Shown: one piece after another, positions 8,444 to 17,473 of the stretch
Layout: every line of letters begins with the position of its first letter
How positions within the stretch are numbered: position 1 is the stretch's first letter
Origin: Vibrio hangzhouensis
Lineage (GTDB): Bacteria > Pseudomonadota > Gammaproteobacteria > Enterobacterales > Vibrionaceae
Reading direction: 5' to 3'
DNA length: 64,000 bases
Assembly (NCBI RefSeq): GCF_900107935.1
Contig: NZ_FNVG01000005.1
Coordinates: 1-64,000, forward strand
The notes under the pieces: generated by a model
Seen by the model: only the letters and a program-made list of their open reading frames with translations
Databases searched by the model: none
Told to the model about the DNA's origin: nothing
Translations under genes and position numbers: made by a program

Positions 8444-10645
8444 CTAAAATCGGTGCATTTTGAGGTTGTCGAGATCAATGTGTTCAGAGGCTTCCTTCAC
8501 TTTTACCAGTGACTGGTACAAGTTACGTTTCAAGTTTAAAAAAATGTAAAAGGCCACGATGTCTCGACGACTGTACTGTTCCAAATTGAGTTGTTGGAAA
8601 AAATGCTCTATTTCCAATTCAACGTTTAAAAACTGTTGTTGTGCTTCCTCAAAATAGGATGCCGTTTGTAAGTCACCTTTTCCGGTTCTGAATAAGTGCA
8701 GTATTGTCGGAATCACGGTATCGGTGTAGTCGTCTCTAAGCTTAGTAATCAATGGGTTGTTTTGCAGGTTTGAGTGAGCAGCCACAAAGGTATTGACGTG
8801 ACTGACCAGAATATCGCATTGTCTGGCGTAATGTTCTAAGGCTGGTTGAGAGTTGTTGCTAAAGTAGTTGACGTCCACTTTACCTGCCCAAAGCTTGAGT
8901 TTTTTGGCTGAAACGTTGGCTGTTTTGAGGTGTAAAGCCATCGACAACTTGTCGAGGTGCACCGATTGGGGAGATTGAATAATGAGAACCAGCTTATGAA
9001 GGTGATGGAATAAACGGTGTCTGACGACCAGAAAAAGATGTTCTGCTTTGCTCGAGAATGGGAAGTAGTGGGCGAACACAAGCATCAGTACGACCAGATA
9101 GAACAGTGTTATGACAAGCAGTAAAACCCCAAAGTGATAGTTCATTACATTGTCGATACCGAGAACGAACATCCCCAGCATAAAGAAGATCGTGATGGGA
9201 CCTTTGAATACATAGAAACCAACAAAAGTATAAGTGAACAGAAAGACGGCGAGTTCTAGTCCCAGTTCTAATTGCGGCAAGATAAAGATGTACGCCGGAA
9301 CTGCAAATAAAAATCCAAAGGAGAATAGGAACGCCATTGCTTTGGGGTGAACTGGGAGAAAAGAAAGCAACGATACAAAAATGGTTGAGAAAATAACGAA
9401 GCTGTACCCTCCAGGAGGATTGAAGAGGATCCAAATTAATGAGGCTACCCAATAGCTGACAAAGACTTTAATAGCCGTCTTAAAATTTTCAGCGTCCCAC
9501 CACAAAAAGGAATCCCGAGGCGGTGATGGCGTCTCACTGAACGATACCGTTTTAGTTATTGAATCAATACAACTTAAGGTCTCAGCGAGTTTAGACAGGT
9601 GACCATGTAATCGGTTAAGCACGTAGCCAAGTGTGAGTACAGAACCACGGGTTAGGTGTGCAGCCTTGTCTAATGCTACCTCATCGATGACAACTTTATT
9701 CTCCTGCCATCGGTACTCAGGATCATGGTTATCGCTGAGAAGCTGTCTCTGACATTGTTCAAACAGACACTCAATGTCAGAGACAAAACCGTCACAGTCT
9801 ACAATGAAGCTTTGACTATCAACCTGTTGGAAATGCGCATGCGATGTGGTGATCAACAATTGAGAGACTTTTTGGGTAAAGTGTAGGGTAAGTTGCCATT
9901 CACTGAGATAAGCGGAGACATCGCTGCATTCTTTGCTGACAAGACTATAGTGCTGTTCAAAAGCCGTTTGCGCGGTAAACAGTTTTTCCACCAGCTCATC
10001 GATGGTCTCAGCAACGTTTTCATTTTCCTCTAAGGGAGATAGTGATTCGGAGTTATCGACCTTACACTGAGGCTGACTTTGCTGCGGCATCATTAGTGAC
10101 GCAGTAATCGCTCTGAACAACTGACTTTGGGTATTGAGCACTTCCTTTAAAAGGTGCTGCAGGTTCTGTTCTGTTTTACTTGGAAACAGATAGGTGCCAA
10201 CCAGGGTGTAAATGATGACACCAAACACCGTCATGTGGGCGCGGTCGATGCCGTAGAGAAAAGCGCCTTCTGCGTCTCCACCGTTTGACATCATAAGAGT
10301 CATCACGCCCGTTAACATTAACAGGGTCGGATCTTTCTGGTAGGCATTTCTGAAGTAAAATATGAATGAGATGACCACAGAGACGCTAAGCATGTACAAC
10401 AATCGATCCTGAGCAAACAGCCCGACCAGTAGCAAGCCAATGAGGGCACCGACGACAGTCCCCAGGATTCTCAATGTCCCTTTTGCTAACGACTCGCGCT
10501 GACTGCCTATCGAGGCAATCAGCATGACTGTTGTGGCTGCGGTAGAAGCCTGAGGCCAACCTAACGCAAAGGGAATAAGATAGGCAAGGGTAAGGCTGAT
10601 AGCGACTTTAGTCGCGAACTGGACTTTGCTATTCATTTTCCGCAC
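8444..10645 (-). CDS. FUSC-family (AaeB-like) inner-membrane efflux protein
   Basis: A 733-residue protein with two blocks of transmembrane helices (about 10-165 and 390-530), each followed by a soluble helical region, the arrangement of the fusaric acid resistance/AaeB family. Together with the adaptor, DUF1656 protein and outer-membrane factor it forms a complete predicted efflux machine for aromatic acids or similar toxic organic anions. The start may be GTG 10645 (GAGGG 5 nt upstream) or ATG 10636. First gene of the operon. No local regulator gene is adjacent. Confidence 0.9.
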   Translation of the reverse strand: MRKMNSKVQFATKVAISLTLAYLIPFALGWPQASTAATTVMLIASIGSQRESLAKGTLRILGTVVGALIGLLLVGLFAQDRLLYMLSVSVVISFIFYFRNAYQKDPTLLMLTGVMTLMMSNGGDAEGAFLYGIDRAHMTVFGVIIYTLVGTYLFPSKTEQNLQHLLKEVLNTQSQLFRAITASLMMPQQSQPQCKVDNSESLSPLEENENVAETIDELVEKLFTAQTAFEQHYSLVSKECSDVSAYLSEWQLTLHFTQKVSQLLITTSHAHFQQVDSQSFIVDCDGFVSDIECLFEQCQRQLLSDNHDPEYRWQENKVVIDEVALDKAAHLTRGSVLTLGYVLNRLHGHLSKLAETLSCIDSITKTVSFSETPSPPRDSFLWWDAENFKTAIKVFVSYWVASLIWILFNPPGGYSFVIFSTIFVSLLSFLPVHPKAMAFLFSFGFLFAVPAYIFILPQLELGLELAVFLFTYTFVGFYVFKGPITIFFMLGMFVLGIDNVMNYHFGVLLLVITLFYLVVLMLVFAHYFPFSSKAEHLFLVVRHRLFHHLHKLVLIIQSPQSVHLDKLSMALHLKTANVSAKKLKLWAGKVDVNYFSNNSQPALEHYARQCDILVSHVNTFVAAHSNLQNNPLITKLRDDYTDTVIPTILHLFRTGKGDLQTASYFEEAQQQFLNVELEIEHFFQQLNLEQYSRRDIVAFYIFLNLKRNLYQSLVKVKEASEHIDLDNLKMHRF

Positions 10646-10730
10646 GTAACCCTCAATGACCTATAGCAAACTATAGACATTAACGAGCGTTTTGCGGCAC
10701 AAAGTGGTCTAACGCGCCGCAAAAACAACA

Positions 10731-10754
10731 AAAGCACTGCCTATGCAGTGCTTT
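10731..10754 (-). terminator. Rho-independent terminator of the permease gene
   Basis: A 10-bp perfect stem AAAGCACTGC/GCAGTGCTTT with loop CTAT. Read on the minus strand it is followed by TGTTGTTTTTG. It lies 27 bp beyond the stop codon of the permease gene (10781). Confidence 0.8.
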
Positions 10755-10780
10755 GTACGCGATTCGGGTGGAGCTATACG

Positions 10781-11878
10781 TTAGCCGAATAGTGAGGTAT
10801 ACAAATAGCCCGCGCTGATTGCCATCCCCAAAATGACCGCTAAGAAGGCAATGATCATTTGGTTTCTGAAGATGGACTTAAGGAGTATCACTTCAGTTAG
10901 GCTGGCACCAGCACTACCGATGATCAGGGCCATCACTGAGCCCAGAGCCATTCCTTTTGATACTAATGCTGCGCTTAGCGGTATTACTGCTTCAGCACGA
11001 ATGTACAAAGGGATCCCAATGACTGCAGCGATAGGAATGGCGTACCAAACGCCTGCACCAGCATATTTGGCAATGAGGTCGGTGGGAATAAAACCGTATA
11101 TGAAGGATCCAATTAAGATACCCAACATCAAGTAGGGGAATACTTGTTTGAAGTCCTTCCATGTCGACATCCAAATTCGCCACCATCGACTATCTTGTTT
11201 CACTACCTTCGAAGAGTCACAACAAGCGGTTCCATCATTATTGATGCTTGTGATCTTAGGTTCATTGTCTTGCTCAGCACAGCAAGATGTCGCGTTCACT
11301 GGTGCAGCAAAAGAGCCTTCATTTGAGTCGCTTACCGTAGATGCTACACAACTGGAGGGGGGGATCTTGGCGGAATTGGTATCTTCACAAGATGTCCCAC
11401 AGCTACTCACCTTTGACGCTGCCTGATAAGCTTCTGGCTTGACGTAGCGTTCGAAACCAAGTTTTTCTAATACATAGCCGGCAGCAACAGACACAAGCAT
11501 GGCGATGGCAAAGTAAAACAGTGCCACTTTAATCCCAAAGGTTACGACAAATAGGCCGATGATCACTGGGTTGAGCAATGGGCTTGCAAATAAGAATACC
11601 ATCATCGGACCAAAGCCAGCTCTTGCACGAAGTAGCCCTTTAAGAAAGGGAATGGTGGAGCAGGAGCAAAATGGAGTAATGGAGCCTAAGAGTGCTGCGA
11701 CCACATAGCCCTTACCATTTTTTGAACTTAGGATTGTCTGGATTTTTTCTGGTGTCAGAAACTCTTGCAGTACTCCGACGATGTAGCTGATGGCCAAAAA
11801 AAGAATGATGAGTTCGGTGGCTAAGAAAGCAAACATATTGGCCGTTTCACGGGCCATTTCCAAAATGTCAGTATCCAT
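10781..11878 (-). CDS. ArsP/YraQ-family permease with cysteine-rich linker
   Basis: A 365-residue inner-membrane permease made of two four-helix repeats (about 20-140 and 245-362). The first repeat contains PFCSCS with C71 and C73, a hallmark of the ArsP_1/DUF318 permeases, some of which export trivalent organoarsenicals. The cytoplasmic linker (about 145-230) contains seven cysteines, C160, C164, C177, C199, C200, C219 and C220, including two CC pairs, which suggests metalloid or metal binding. No ArsR-type regulator or arsenate reductase gene is adjacent. AAGGT precedes the ATG. Confidence 0.82.
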   Translation of the reverse strand: MDTDILEMARETANMFAFLATELIILFLAISYIVGVLQEFLTPEKIQTILSSKNGKGYVVAALLGSITPFCSCSTIPFLKGLLRARAGFGPMMVFLFASPLLNPVIIGLFVVTFGIKVALFYFAIAMLVSVAAGYVLEKLGFERYVKPEAYQAASKVSSCGTSCEDTNSAKIPPSSCVASTVSDSNEGSFAAPVNATSCCAEQDNEPKITSINNDGTACCDSSKVVKQDSRWWRIWMSTWKDFKQVFPYLMLGILIGSFIYGFIPTDLIAKYAGAGVWYAIPIAAVIGIPLYIRAEAVIPLSAALVSKGMALGSVMALIIGSAGASLTEVILLKSIFRNQMIIAFLAVILGMAISAGYLYTSLFG

Positions 11879-12013
11879 AACGATTTTACCTTATTAATGT
11901 TCACACTGGTTATTCGATATTACGAGAATTATAGAAATATAAACACTGCGATCAAGCTTTATTTCGAACTATTTGGAAATGAAAGTTTAACTCAATGAAA
12001 AGAAAATAAAAAA

Positions 12014-12035
12014 AGCGGCACTAAATTGTGCCGCT
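12014..12035 (-). terminator. Rho-independent terminator of the tcyP-like gene
   Basis: An 8-bp stem AGCGGCAC/GTGCCGCT with a 6-base loop. On the minus strand it is followed by TTTTTTTATTTTC. It lies 29 bp past the stop of the symporter gene. Confidence 0.85.
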
Positions 12036-12063
12036 GTCCTGGAAGGGGGGGAGCCGTTTAGGT

Positions 12064-13434
12064 TTAGGCTTGTGCCTGCTCCAGTTTAGGTTCTTGCTTA
12101 TTCTTGAGCAGTCGACTAGTAATGGTACCCGCTGTCATTGCTCCAGACACATTCAACGCAGTACGTGCCATGTCGATAAGTGGCTCGATAGAAATCAACA
12201 GAGCGGCGATTGTGACAGGCAAGCCCATAGCAGGAAGCACAATCAAGGCTGCGAAGGTGGCACCGCCACCGACACCCGCGATACCAAAGGAGCTGACAGT
12301 AATAATGGCAACCAGAGAAAGAATGAAATTGAAATCCATTGGGTCAATTCCAACGGTTGGAGCAACCATGACCGCCAGCATCGCCGGATAAATTCCTGCA
12401 CAACCGTTCTGTCCAATCGTTGCACCAAATGATGCAGATAAGTTTGCGATCGCTGGTGGCACGTTCAGTTTGGTGACTTGAGCTTCAACATTGAGTGGAA
12501 TGGTGGCAGCAGAACTACGCGATGAGAATGCAAATGTCAGTACAGGCCAAATCTTCTGGAAGTATTCTTTTGGACTCACGCCAACGAACGATACCAACAA
12601 GCCGTGTACCAGGAACATAAGCAGGATTGCCAGATAGGAAGCGACGATGAATCCCAATAAGTTCAGTATGTCACCGGCACTTGACGTGGCGACGACTTTC
12701 GCCATTAAGGCAGCGATGCCGTACGGTGTCAGTGCCATGATCATCTTGACCAGACGCATCACAATAGACTGAGTTGCTTCGACAAAGGTACGAATTGGTG
12801 ATGCCAATTCTTCTTTCTCTGCCATGACTTTGCGTGCAGCGATACCTGTCAGTACGCCAAAAATAACCACAGCAATAATCGATGTAGAGCGAGCCCCTGT
12901 TAAGTCAGCAAACGGGTTAGTGGGAATAAAACTGACCAACATCTGGGGAATAGTGAGATCGCTTACACGGTCAACGCGACTTTCCAGCACCGCAATACGT
13001 GCGGTTTCACGTGCTCCTTCAGTCAGTCCTTCCGCAGTCAAACCAAATACCTGAGTAACGGCGATACCAATAACAGCAGAGATAGCAGTTGTTACGAGCA
13101 GGACAGAAATGGTCAATCCACTGATTTTTCCCAGTGAACCGCCTTTTTCTAGCTTAACCACTGCCGCGATCATGGAAACAAGCACCAGTGGCATGATGAT
13201 CATTTTTAGCAAGCCGACGTAACCACGGCCGACGACGTTCACCCAGTCGAGTGTGCCGGCGATGGCTGCGTGGCCTTCACCAAACAACAGTTGTAACCCG
13301 AGACCGAATGCACTACCTAGAATGAGGCCCAGCAAAACAAGGCGCGAAAGAGAGTGTTGCTTTTGTTGTTGTCCATACAAAAAGACGAGTATGCCTAAAA
13401 ATACCGCAAGCGCTGCGACAACCGCTACTGACAT
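12064..13434 (-). CDS. tcyP: L-cystine:cation symporter, TcyP (YdjN) type
   Basis: A 456-residue dicarboxylate/amino acid:cation symporter (DAACS) family protein with eight transmembrane helices and two re-entrant loops. The N-terminal long hydrophobic lead, the TGARSTSIIAVVIFGVLTGIA region and the FAFSSRSSAATIPLN re-entrant hairpin match TcyP-type cystine carriers better than glutamate or C4-dicarboxylate carriers. It would import cystine with sodium or protons. Single-gene unit: AAGGAA before the ATG and a strong terminator after. The family is certain, the substrate very likely. Confidence 0.85.
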   Translation of the reverse strand: MSVAVVAALAVFLGILVFLYGQQQKQHSLSRLVLLGLILGSAFGLGLQLLFGEGHAAIAGTLDWVNVVGRGYVGLLKMIIMPLVLVSMIAAVVKLEKGGSLGKISGLTISVLLVTTAISAVIGIAVTQVFGLTAEGLTEGARETARIAVLESRVDRVSDLTIPQMLVSFIPTNPFADLTGARSTSIIAVVIFGVLTGIAARKVMAEKEELASPIRTFVEATQSIVMRLVKMIMALTPYGIAALMAKVVATSSAGDILNLLGFIVASYLAILLMFLVHGLLVSFVGVSPKEYFQKIWPVLTFAFSSRSSAATIPLNVEAQVTKLNVPPAIANLSASFGATIGQNGCAGIYPAMLAVMVAPTVGIDPMDFNFILSLVAIITVSSFGIAGVGGGATFAALIVLPAMGLPVTIAALLISIEPLIDMARTALNVSGAMTAGTITSRLLKNKQEPKLEQAQA

Positions 13435-13590
13435 TAAGAGTTCCTTTTATTCATCTGACGTATAACCTTATATAAAATAAGGCATTTAGAAATGTAGGCG
13501 GCTAACTTACCGTTCTGGTGTAATCGTTAACAATAAATAAAAGTCATTATATAGTGCGATTGGTTGTATGCTCTCATTTGTATATGTTTT

Positions 13591-14274
13591 CTAGGTCTGA
13601 TTACTGGAAAGTATATCGAGCATATTAGCAGAATTATATGCGACACAACTCTCATCATGATACTGTAAAATGCTATGGAGCATGACGCGTGCGACAGACT
13701 CTGCGGGGATAGGCGCGTAAGAGCGCAGAGGACCTTGCATGATGGGAGAGAAAAGTTTGAATACCTTTTGAACAATCACTTCATCTGATCGGATCTGTTT
13801 TTTGCGCCCGGCCAAAGGACCAGGCCTGACAAAAATGACCTGTTCAAACCCCATACTTTTAACCCGTTGTTCGACACGACCTTTGCATTTGAGATAATGA
13901 GACAGCGATTTGGCAGAAGCTCCCAGGCTTGACACCACAGCAATGCGGTCAACACCCAGAATCTTCATGGTTTGTGCCACATCGCAAACCAGTTCATAGT
14001 CGATCTTTTCTAGTGCGGATTTACTGCCAGCTTGTTTTAATGTGGTGCCGAGGCAGATGAAACCGATGGAAGGTGCAGGGAAATCACCATCCCAGTTAGT
14101 GACTCTTAGCGCGCCATCCATAAGTTGCACCACTTTATCCGACTCGGAGGCAACAGGAGAGCGACACATTGCATAAATGGTCTCAATGCAGTTGCTATGT
14201 TCAAGCAGGCGTAGCAAATGGCTGCCGACCAAGCCGGATGCACCGGCGATAATTGCGTGATGTTTCGCTGTCAT
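13591..14274 (-). CDS. NAD(P)-binding Rossmann protein, HTATIP2/YbjT-like
   Basis: A 227-residue atypical SDR. The N-terminal GASGLVGSHLL dinucleotide loop, the GFICLGTTLKQAGSK stretch and YHLK-like SLSHYLKCKGRVEQ segment match the TIP30/HTATIP2 group of NAD(P)H-binding proteins, whose bacterial roles are unknown. The track-length reading begins with TTG at 14289; ATG 14274 is chosen because the conserved fold begins right after it, though its Shine-Dalgarno is weak. It lies downstream of the sigma-factor gene in the same direction, with a 77-bp gap. Confidence 0.8.
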   Translation of the reverse strand: MTAKHHAIIAGASGLVGSHLLRLLEHSNCIETIYAMCRSPVASESDKVVQLMDGALRVTNWDGDFPAPSIGFICLGTTLKQAGSKSALEKIDYELVCDVAQTMKILGVDRIAVVSSLGASAKSLSHYLKCKGRVEQRVKSMGFEQVIFVRPGPLAGRKKQIRSDEVIVQKVFKLFSPIMQGPLRSYAPIPAESVARVMLHSILQYHDESCVAYNSANMLDILSSNQT

Positions 14275-14351
14275 TGAAAAGAGTCCCAATTGCTTTCAGA
14301 TAACTGGGACTATAGTAAACAAGTGACTAACTTACTGTGATAGAAGCGAAA

Positions 14352-15233
14352 TTAATCAATCTCGGCTCGGGTGAGGTTCTGATCTCTCAACTTAGTTCTC
14401 AGTGTATCCATCGCACCTTTTTGTATCTGTCGTACCCGTTCCCGTGTTACTCCCACGATTTCACCTACCTGTTCAAGCGTCTTGGGTTCATCATCGAGTA
14501 ACCCGAATCGGTGACGCAGAATAATCCGTTGTTTTTCGGGTAAACTTTCGACCAGATTGACCAGGGTCTGACTAAGGTTCTGAGTCAGAATATCTTGTTC
14601 TGGGAGTTCGAAGACATCGTCGTCATCGATGGTTTGCAGGTGGTCTTTTCTGTCTTCGTCGTCATCCCAGCCATTGTCGAGTGATAGCGACTGTTCTGAC
14701 AGTTTAAGTAGTCTGCTCACTTCCGTAATGTTACGTCCGGTTCGTTTTGCAATCTCTGCAGCGGTTGGTTCGTGGTTGCCTTCTTTACGCAGTTCACTGG
14801 CTGCCTTACTGCATTCACGAATCTGCTTGGTAATATGGACAGGCACCCGGATTGTGCGTCCCTGATTCATGATTGCACGGTCAATGGCCTGTTGTATCCA
14901 CCATACGGCGTAGGTAGAAAAGCGATAGCCGAGCTCTGGGTCAAACTTGTCCACTGCCTGGATAAGCCCAATATTGCCTTCATTGATCAGATCATAGAAG
15001 TCGAGACCTCTATTCGAGTATCGTCTGGCGGTTCTGATAACTAGCCGTAGGTTGGCATTGATCAATTGTTGTCTGGCAAGGCTGTCACCAGATCGAGCTT
15101 TACGAGCTAAGTGTTTCTCACTCTCGGCATCCAACAAATCGTGAGTCGCAACTTCTTTAAAGTACGTTGCACCTATATTGAGGGACTCGCCATTGTTAGT
15201 AGTCCTGCTTTTCTTGTCCTCTACTGCTCTCAT
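14352..15233 (-). CDS. RpoS-like alternative sigma-70 factor (RpoQ/RpoX type)
   Basis: A 293-residue group 2 sigma factor. Region 2 ([25 protein letters not shown] block and the [10 protein letters not shown] helix near 85-130), region 3, and region 4 with the [19 protein letters not shown] helix-turn-helix near the C-terminus are all present. It is shorter than RpoS (about 330) and has a divergent acidic patch in the 3-4 linker ([14 protein letters not shown]). Vibrionaceae often carry such extra RpoS paralogues, one of which (RpoQ) is quorum-regulated. AGGGAA precedes the ATG. A long AT-rich upstream region and a LuxR-like palindrome are consistent with complex regulation. Confidence 0.85.
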   Translation of the reverse strand: MRAVEDKKSRTTNNGESLNIGATYFKEVATHDLLDAESEKHLARKARSGDSLARQQLINANLRLVIRTARRYSNRGLDFYDLINEGNIGLIQAVDKFDPELGYRFSTYAVWWIQQAIDRAIMNQGRTIRVPVHITKQIRECSKAASELRKEGNHEPTAAEIAKRTGRNITEVSRLLKLSEQSLSLDNGWDDDEDRKDHLQTIDDDDVFELPEQDILTQNLSQTLVNLVESLPEKQRIILRHRFGLLDDEPKTLEQVGEIVGVTRERVRQIQKGAMDTLRTKLRDQNLTRAEID

Positions 15234-15738
15234 AGTTTTCCCTTACCAAGCTGCTAACACTCATAGTGACTGACTTAATAATTATTTTTCAGTATGAAAT
15301 ACGTTGCTTTATATTAAATTACTATAAATTTATTTAATAAGACAATGGTTATTTAATGATTTTGCTACATTAATGTGACATTATTACTTGTCGATAAAGC
15401 TATTAATCGATGTTATGAGCAAAATAGAGATATGATGTAGGATTAGCATTAGAGGTGGTTGGTCATATAACTTACTGTTATTTAATGATAAGCTATTCAT
15501 TAATTCGGTTGTTGCTAATGTATATTGTGATATTAATCAGGACGCCTTCCTAATTTTAATTACATTATTAATATCTATTTTTTCGCGCTTGATCTCATAA
15601 ATTAATTTATAAAATCACTCTTGGGTTTGGGGAAGTATGACAAATGTATCAGTTTCGCGATTGCTATTTGTGACTTTCAATAAACCTATTAGACTTTAGT
15701 ATATAAATAGCTCAACAGCACAGCATCGGTACAGCGAA
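15234..15738. other. AT-rich 505-bp intergenic regulatory region
   Basis: No gene is seen. It separates the divergent sigma-factor gene and the small Cys-rich ORF. It is clearly more AT-rich than its surroundings, the kind of sequence bound by H-NS. It holds the 22-bp LuxR-like dyad at 15482-15503. TATATAAAT near 15700 could be part of the promoter of the plus-strand gene. Confidence 0.5.
15482..15503. promoter_or_regulatory. Candidate LuxR/OpaR/HapR quorum-sensing operator
   Basis: A dyad with perfect 7-bp arms TTAATGA (15482-15488) and TCATTAA (15497-15503) around 8 bp. By eye it matches 16 of 22 positions of the consensus I recall for Vibrio LuxR/HapR master regulators. It lies about 250 bp upstream of the sigma-factor gene and 235 bp upstream of the small plus-strand gene. 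AT-rich DNA raises the chance of coincidence. Confidence 0.4.
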
Positions 15739-16056
15739 ATGAATAAAGAACTACAACAAAAAATCGAAGAGTTACTTGCGTTGGCGAGGTTGCAAGGTGT
15801 GTCTATTCTCGGTTTAGTGGATAGCCCGGATTCGGATAGATGTCACGTTTTTAGAACGCTAGAAATGAACAGTAAGCAGGGTACCCGTAATCTGGATGAT
15901 ATATTGATGCGCCAGACATGCAGTGGTACCGAAAGTGACTGTTCGCAATGTCATGTTAACAAACCACAGGTGTCTGATGATGGACTGGCACAACTCTTTT
16001 CAGAGTTGCAGTTAGAAGGCCAACGTCAAGACGCGCCAAAGACAGACGTAACATAG
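15739..16056 (+). CDS. Small cysteine-rich protein of unknown function
   Basis: A 105-residue soluble protein, not recognised. No signal peptide or membrane helix is visible. It contains C35-H36, C61, C68 and C71-H72. C68-x-x-C71-H72 has the form of a heme c motif, but without an export signal a zinc or redox site is more likely. The C-terminus is polar. It is divergent from the RpoS-like sigma gene across the AT-rich gap and is followed by a strong terminator, so it forms its own transcription unit. The start ATG 15739 lacks a clear Shine-Dalgarno. Confidence 0.6.
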   Translation: MNKELQQKIEELLALARLQGVSILGLVDSPDSDRCHVFRTLEMNSKQGTRNLDDILMRQTCSGTESDCSQCHVNKPQVSDDGLAQLFSELQLEGQRQDAPKTDVT

Positions 16057-16090
16057 TAAAGCAATTACACTTATCCGTTCAATAAATAAC

Positions 16091-16122
16091 AAAAGCCCTC
16101 TTGTGCAAACAAGAGGGCTTTT
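16091..16122 (+). terminator. Rho-independent terminator after the small Cys-rich gene
   Basis: A 14-bp perfect stem AAAAGCCCTCTTGT/ACAAGAGGGCTTTT with loop GCAA, followed by TTGATTC. The A/T flanks on both sides allow bidirectional function. Confidence 0.85.
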
Positions 16123-16140
16123 GATTCTCCTAAGTATTAT

Positions 16141-16269
16141 GTGAGTGATAACGGTATGGTAGAGCGCTTTTTATTGGATTTAGACGACCCTTTCTTGGCC
16201 GGAGCTCTTTGGTTAGTCAGCATACTTGCCTCCTCACTTCCTTTCTATTTTTATTCTACTAGTACCTAG
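16141..16269 (+). CDS. Possible 42-residue small membrane protein
   Basis: A GTG-initiated frame of 43 codons ends in TAG at 16267. The peptide has an acidic N-terminal part (VERFLLDLDDPF) and one hydrophobic helix (LAGALWLVSILASSLPFYF). An internal ATG at 16156 gives 37 residues. No convincing Shine-Dalgarno is present, so this is speculative. It sits between a terminator and cobT. Confidence 0.2.
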   Translation: MSDNGMVERFLLDLDDPFLAGALWLVSILASSLPFYFYSTST

Positions 16270-16444
16270 TCAGGCTTGCTTCTGTTCCTTATAGTCAATG
16301 GGTTAGGGCGATCTCATCTTGGTTTGTGCCCACGTAATCAGTACACTAGGTGAACCTTAAGTATAGCTCATCAATTCTTAAGCCATTTTTGCCTTTATAT
16401 TTAATGGCTTATGGACGTTCAGGGAACCACTAAGAAAGGACATT
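16270..16444 (+). promoter_or_regulatory. Leader region of the cob operon
   Basis: The stretch between the terminator and cobT would carry the cob promoter. An imperfectly placed hairpin AAGCCATT (16380-16387)/AATGGCTT (16403-16410) lies 34 bp before the cobT ATG. No complete cobalamin riboswitch could be recognised. AAGGAC precedes the cobT start. Confidence 0.35.
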
Positions 16445-17473
16445 ATGCTGCAATCTCATTTCGACGACCTCATTCAAAACCGTATTGACCAGAAAACCAA
16501 ACCTCCGGGTGCTTTAGGTCAACTGGAAGCGGTTGCATTTCAACTGGCAAAAATACAAAGTTCATCAGAGGGCGTATTCGTACCCCATATCGATATTTCA
16601 AAGCCTTGTGTGATTGTTTTCGCCGGCGACCATGGTATTGCACAGCAGGGTGTCAGCATCGCTCCAAGTGCCGTAACACAGCAGATGGTGATGAATTTTT
16701 TGGCGGGCGGGGCGGCGATTAACTGCTTTTGCCGCGCCAATGACATTGATTTCAATGTGGTCGATTGCGGTATGCTAGCACCAGTAGCAGATCAGAGTGG
16801 CCAGTTGCAGTTAAGCCGATTGGGGCAGGGAACAGAAGACTTTTCCGTGCAAGCGGCAATGTCTTTGACTCAGGTAAAACAGGGAATCGCGGCGGGCAGT
16901 GAGATAGTTTCAGCTAAGATAGCAGCGGGTACCAATTTGCTCATGTTTGGCGAAATGGGTATTGGCAATACCAGTTCGGCTTCCGCTTTGTTGTCTGTGA
17001 CGGCGTCACTTGATGTGGAGCAATGTGTCGGATTGGGTACGGGGATTTCGGATGAGCAACTGGCGCGCAAGATACAATTGGTGCGAAGGGGAGTCGAACG
17101 ATGTAATTCGAACGACCTTGAAGTGCTGCTGAGTGAAGTCGGTGGCTTTGAAATAGTGCACATGGTGGGGGCATTCATTGAGGCTAGTCGTCAGCGGGTG
17201 CCGGTTCTGGTTGATGGTTTCATTGTATCGGTAGCTGCACTTATTGCAGTGAAAATGGAACCTCAGGTGCGCGACTATCTGTTTTTTGCCCATGCGTCTC
17301 AGGAGTATGCTCATCGATATGTTCTAGAGCTACTGAATGCAAAACCGTTGCTTGACCTATCTTTGCGCCTTGGCGAAGGGACCGGCGCGGCGGTGGCGTA
17401 TCCGTTGCTGAAGTGCGCCGCCGAGTTTTACAATTCTATGGCAAGTTTTGATAGCGCAGGGGTAACAGTTTGA
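16445..17473 (+). CDS. cobT: Nicotinate-nucleotide:dimethylbenzimidazole phosphoribosyltransferase CobT
   Basis: A 342-residue cytoplasmic enzyme that makes alpha-ribazole phosphate from DMB and nicotinate mononucleotide for the lower ligand of vitamin B12. The sequence has the [10 protein letters not shown] start, FAGDHGI near residue 60, the [11 protein letters not shown] loop and a C-terminal GEGTGAA whose E311 corresponds to the catalytic glutamate. Length is typical. It is the first gene of cobT-cobS-cobU-cobC. No de novo corrin-ring genes are nearby, so the operon fits salvage of cobinamide. Confidence 0.95.
   Translation: MLQSHFDDLIQNRIDQKTKPPGALGQLEAVAFQLAKIQSSSEGVFVPHIDISKPCVIVFAGDHGIAQQGVSIAPSAVTQQMVMNFLAGGAAINCFCRANDIDFNVVDCGMLAPVADQSGQLQLSRLGQGTEDFSVQAAMSLTQVKQGIAAGSEIVSAKIAAGTNLLMFGEMGIGNTSSASALLSVTASLDVEQCVGLGTGISDEQLARKIQLVRRGVERCNSNDLEVLLSEVGGFEIVHMVGAFIEASRQRVPVLVDGFIVSVAALIAVKMEPQVRDYLFFAHASQEYAHRYVLELLNAKPLLDLSLRLGEGTGAAVAYPLLKCAAEFYNSMASFDSAGVTV

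Noticed and set aside
16268..16444. Cobalamin riboswitch before cobT, suggested by AGTCAGG near 16268
   Set aside because: Only a fragment resembling the B12 box is present and it is in the wrong order; the other conserved riboswitch blocks are missing.
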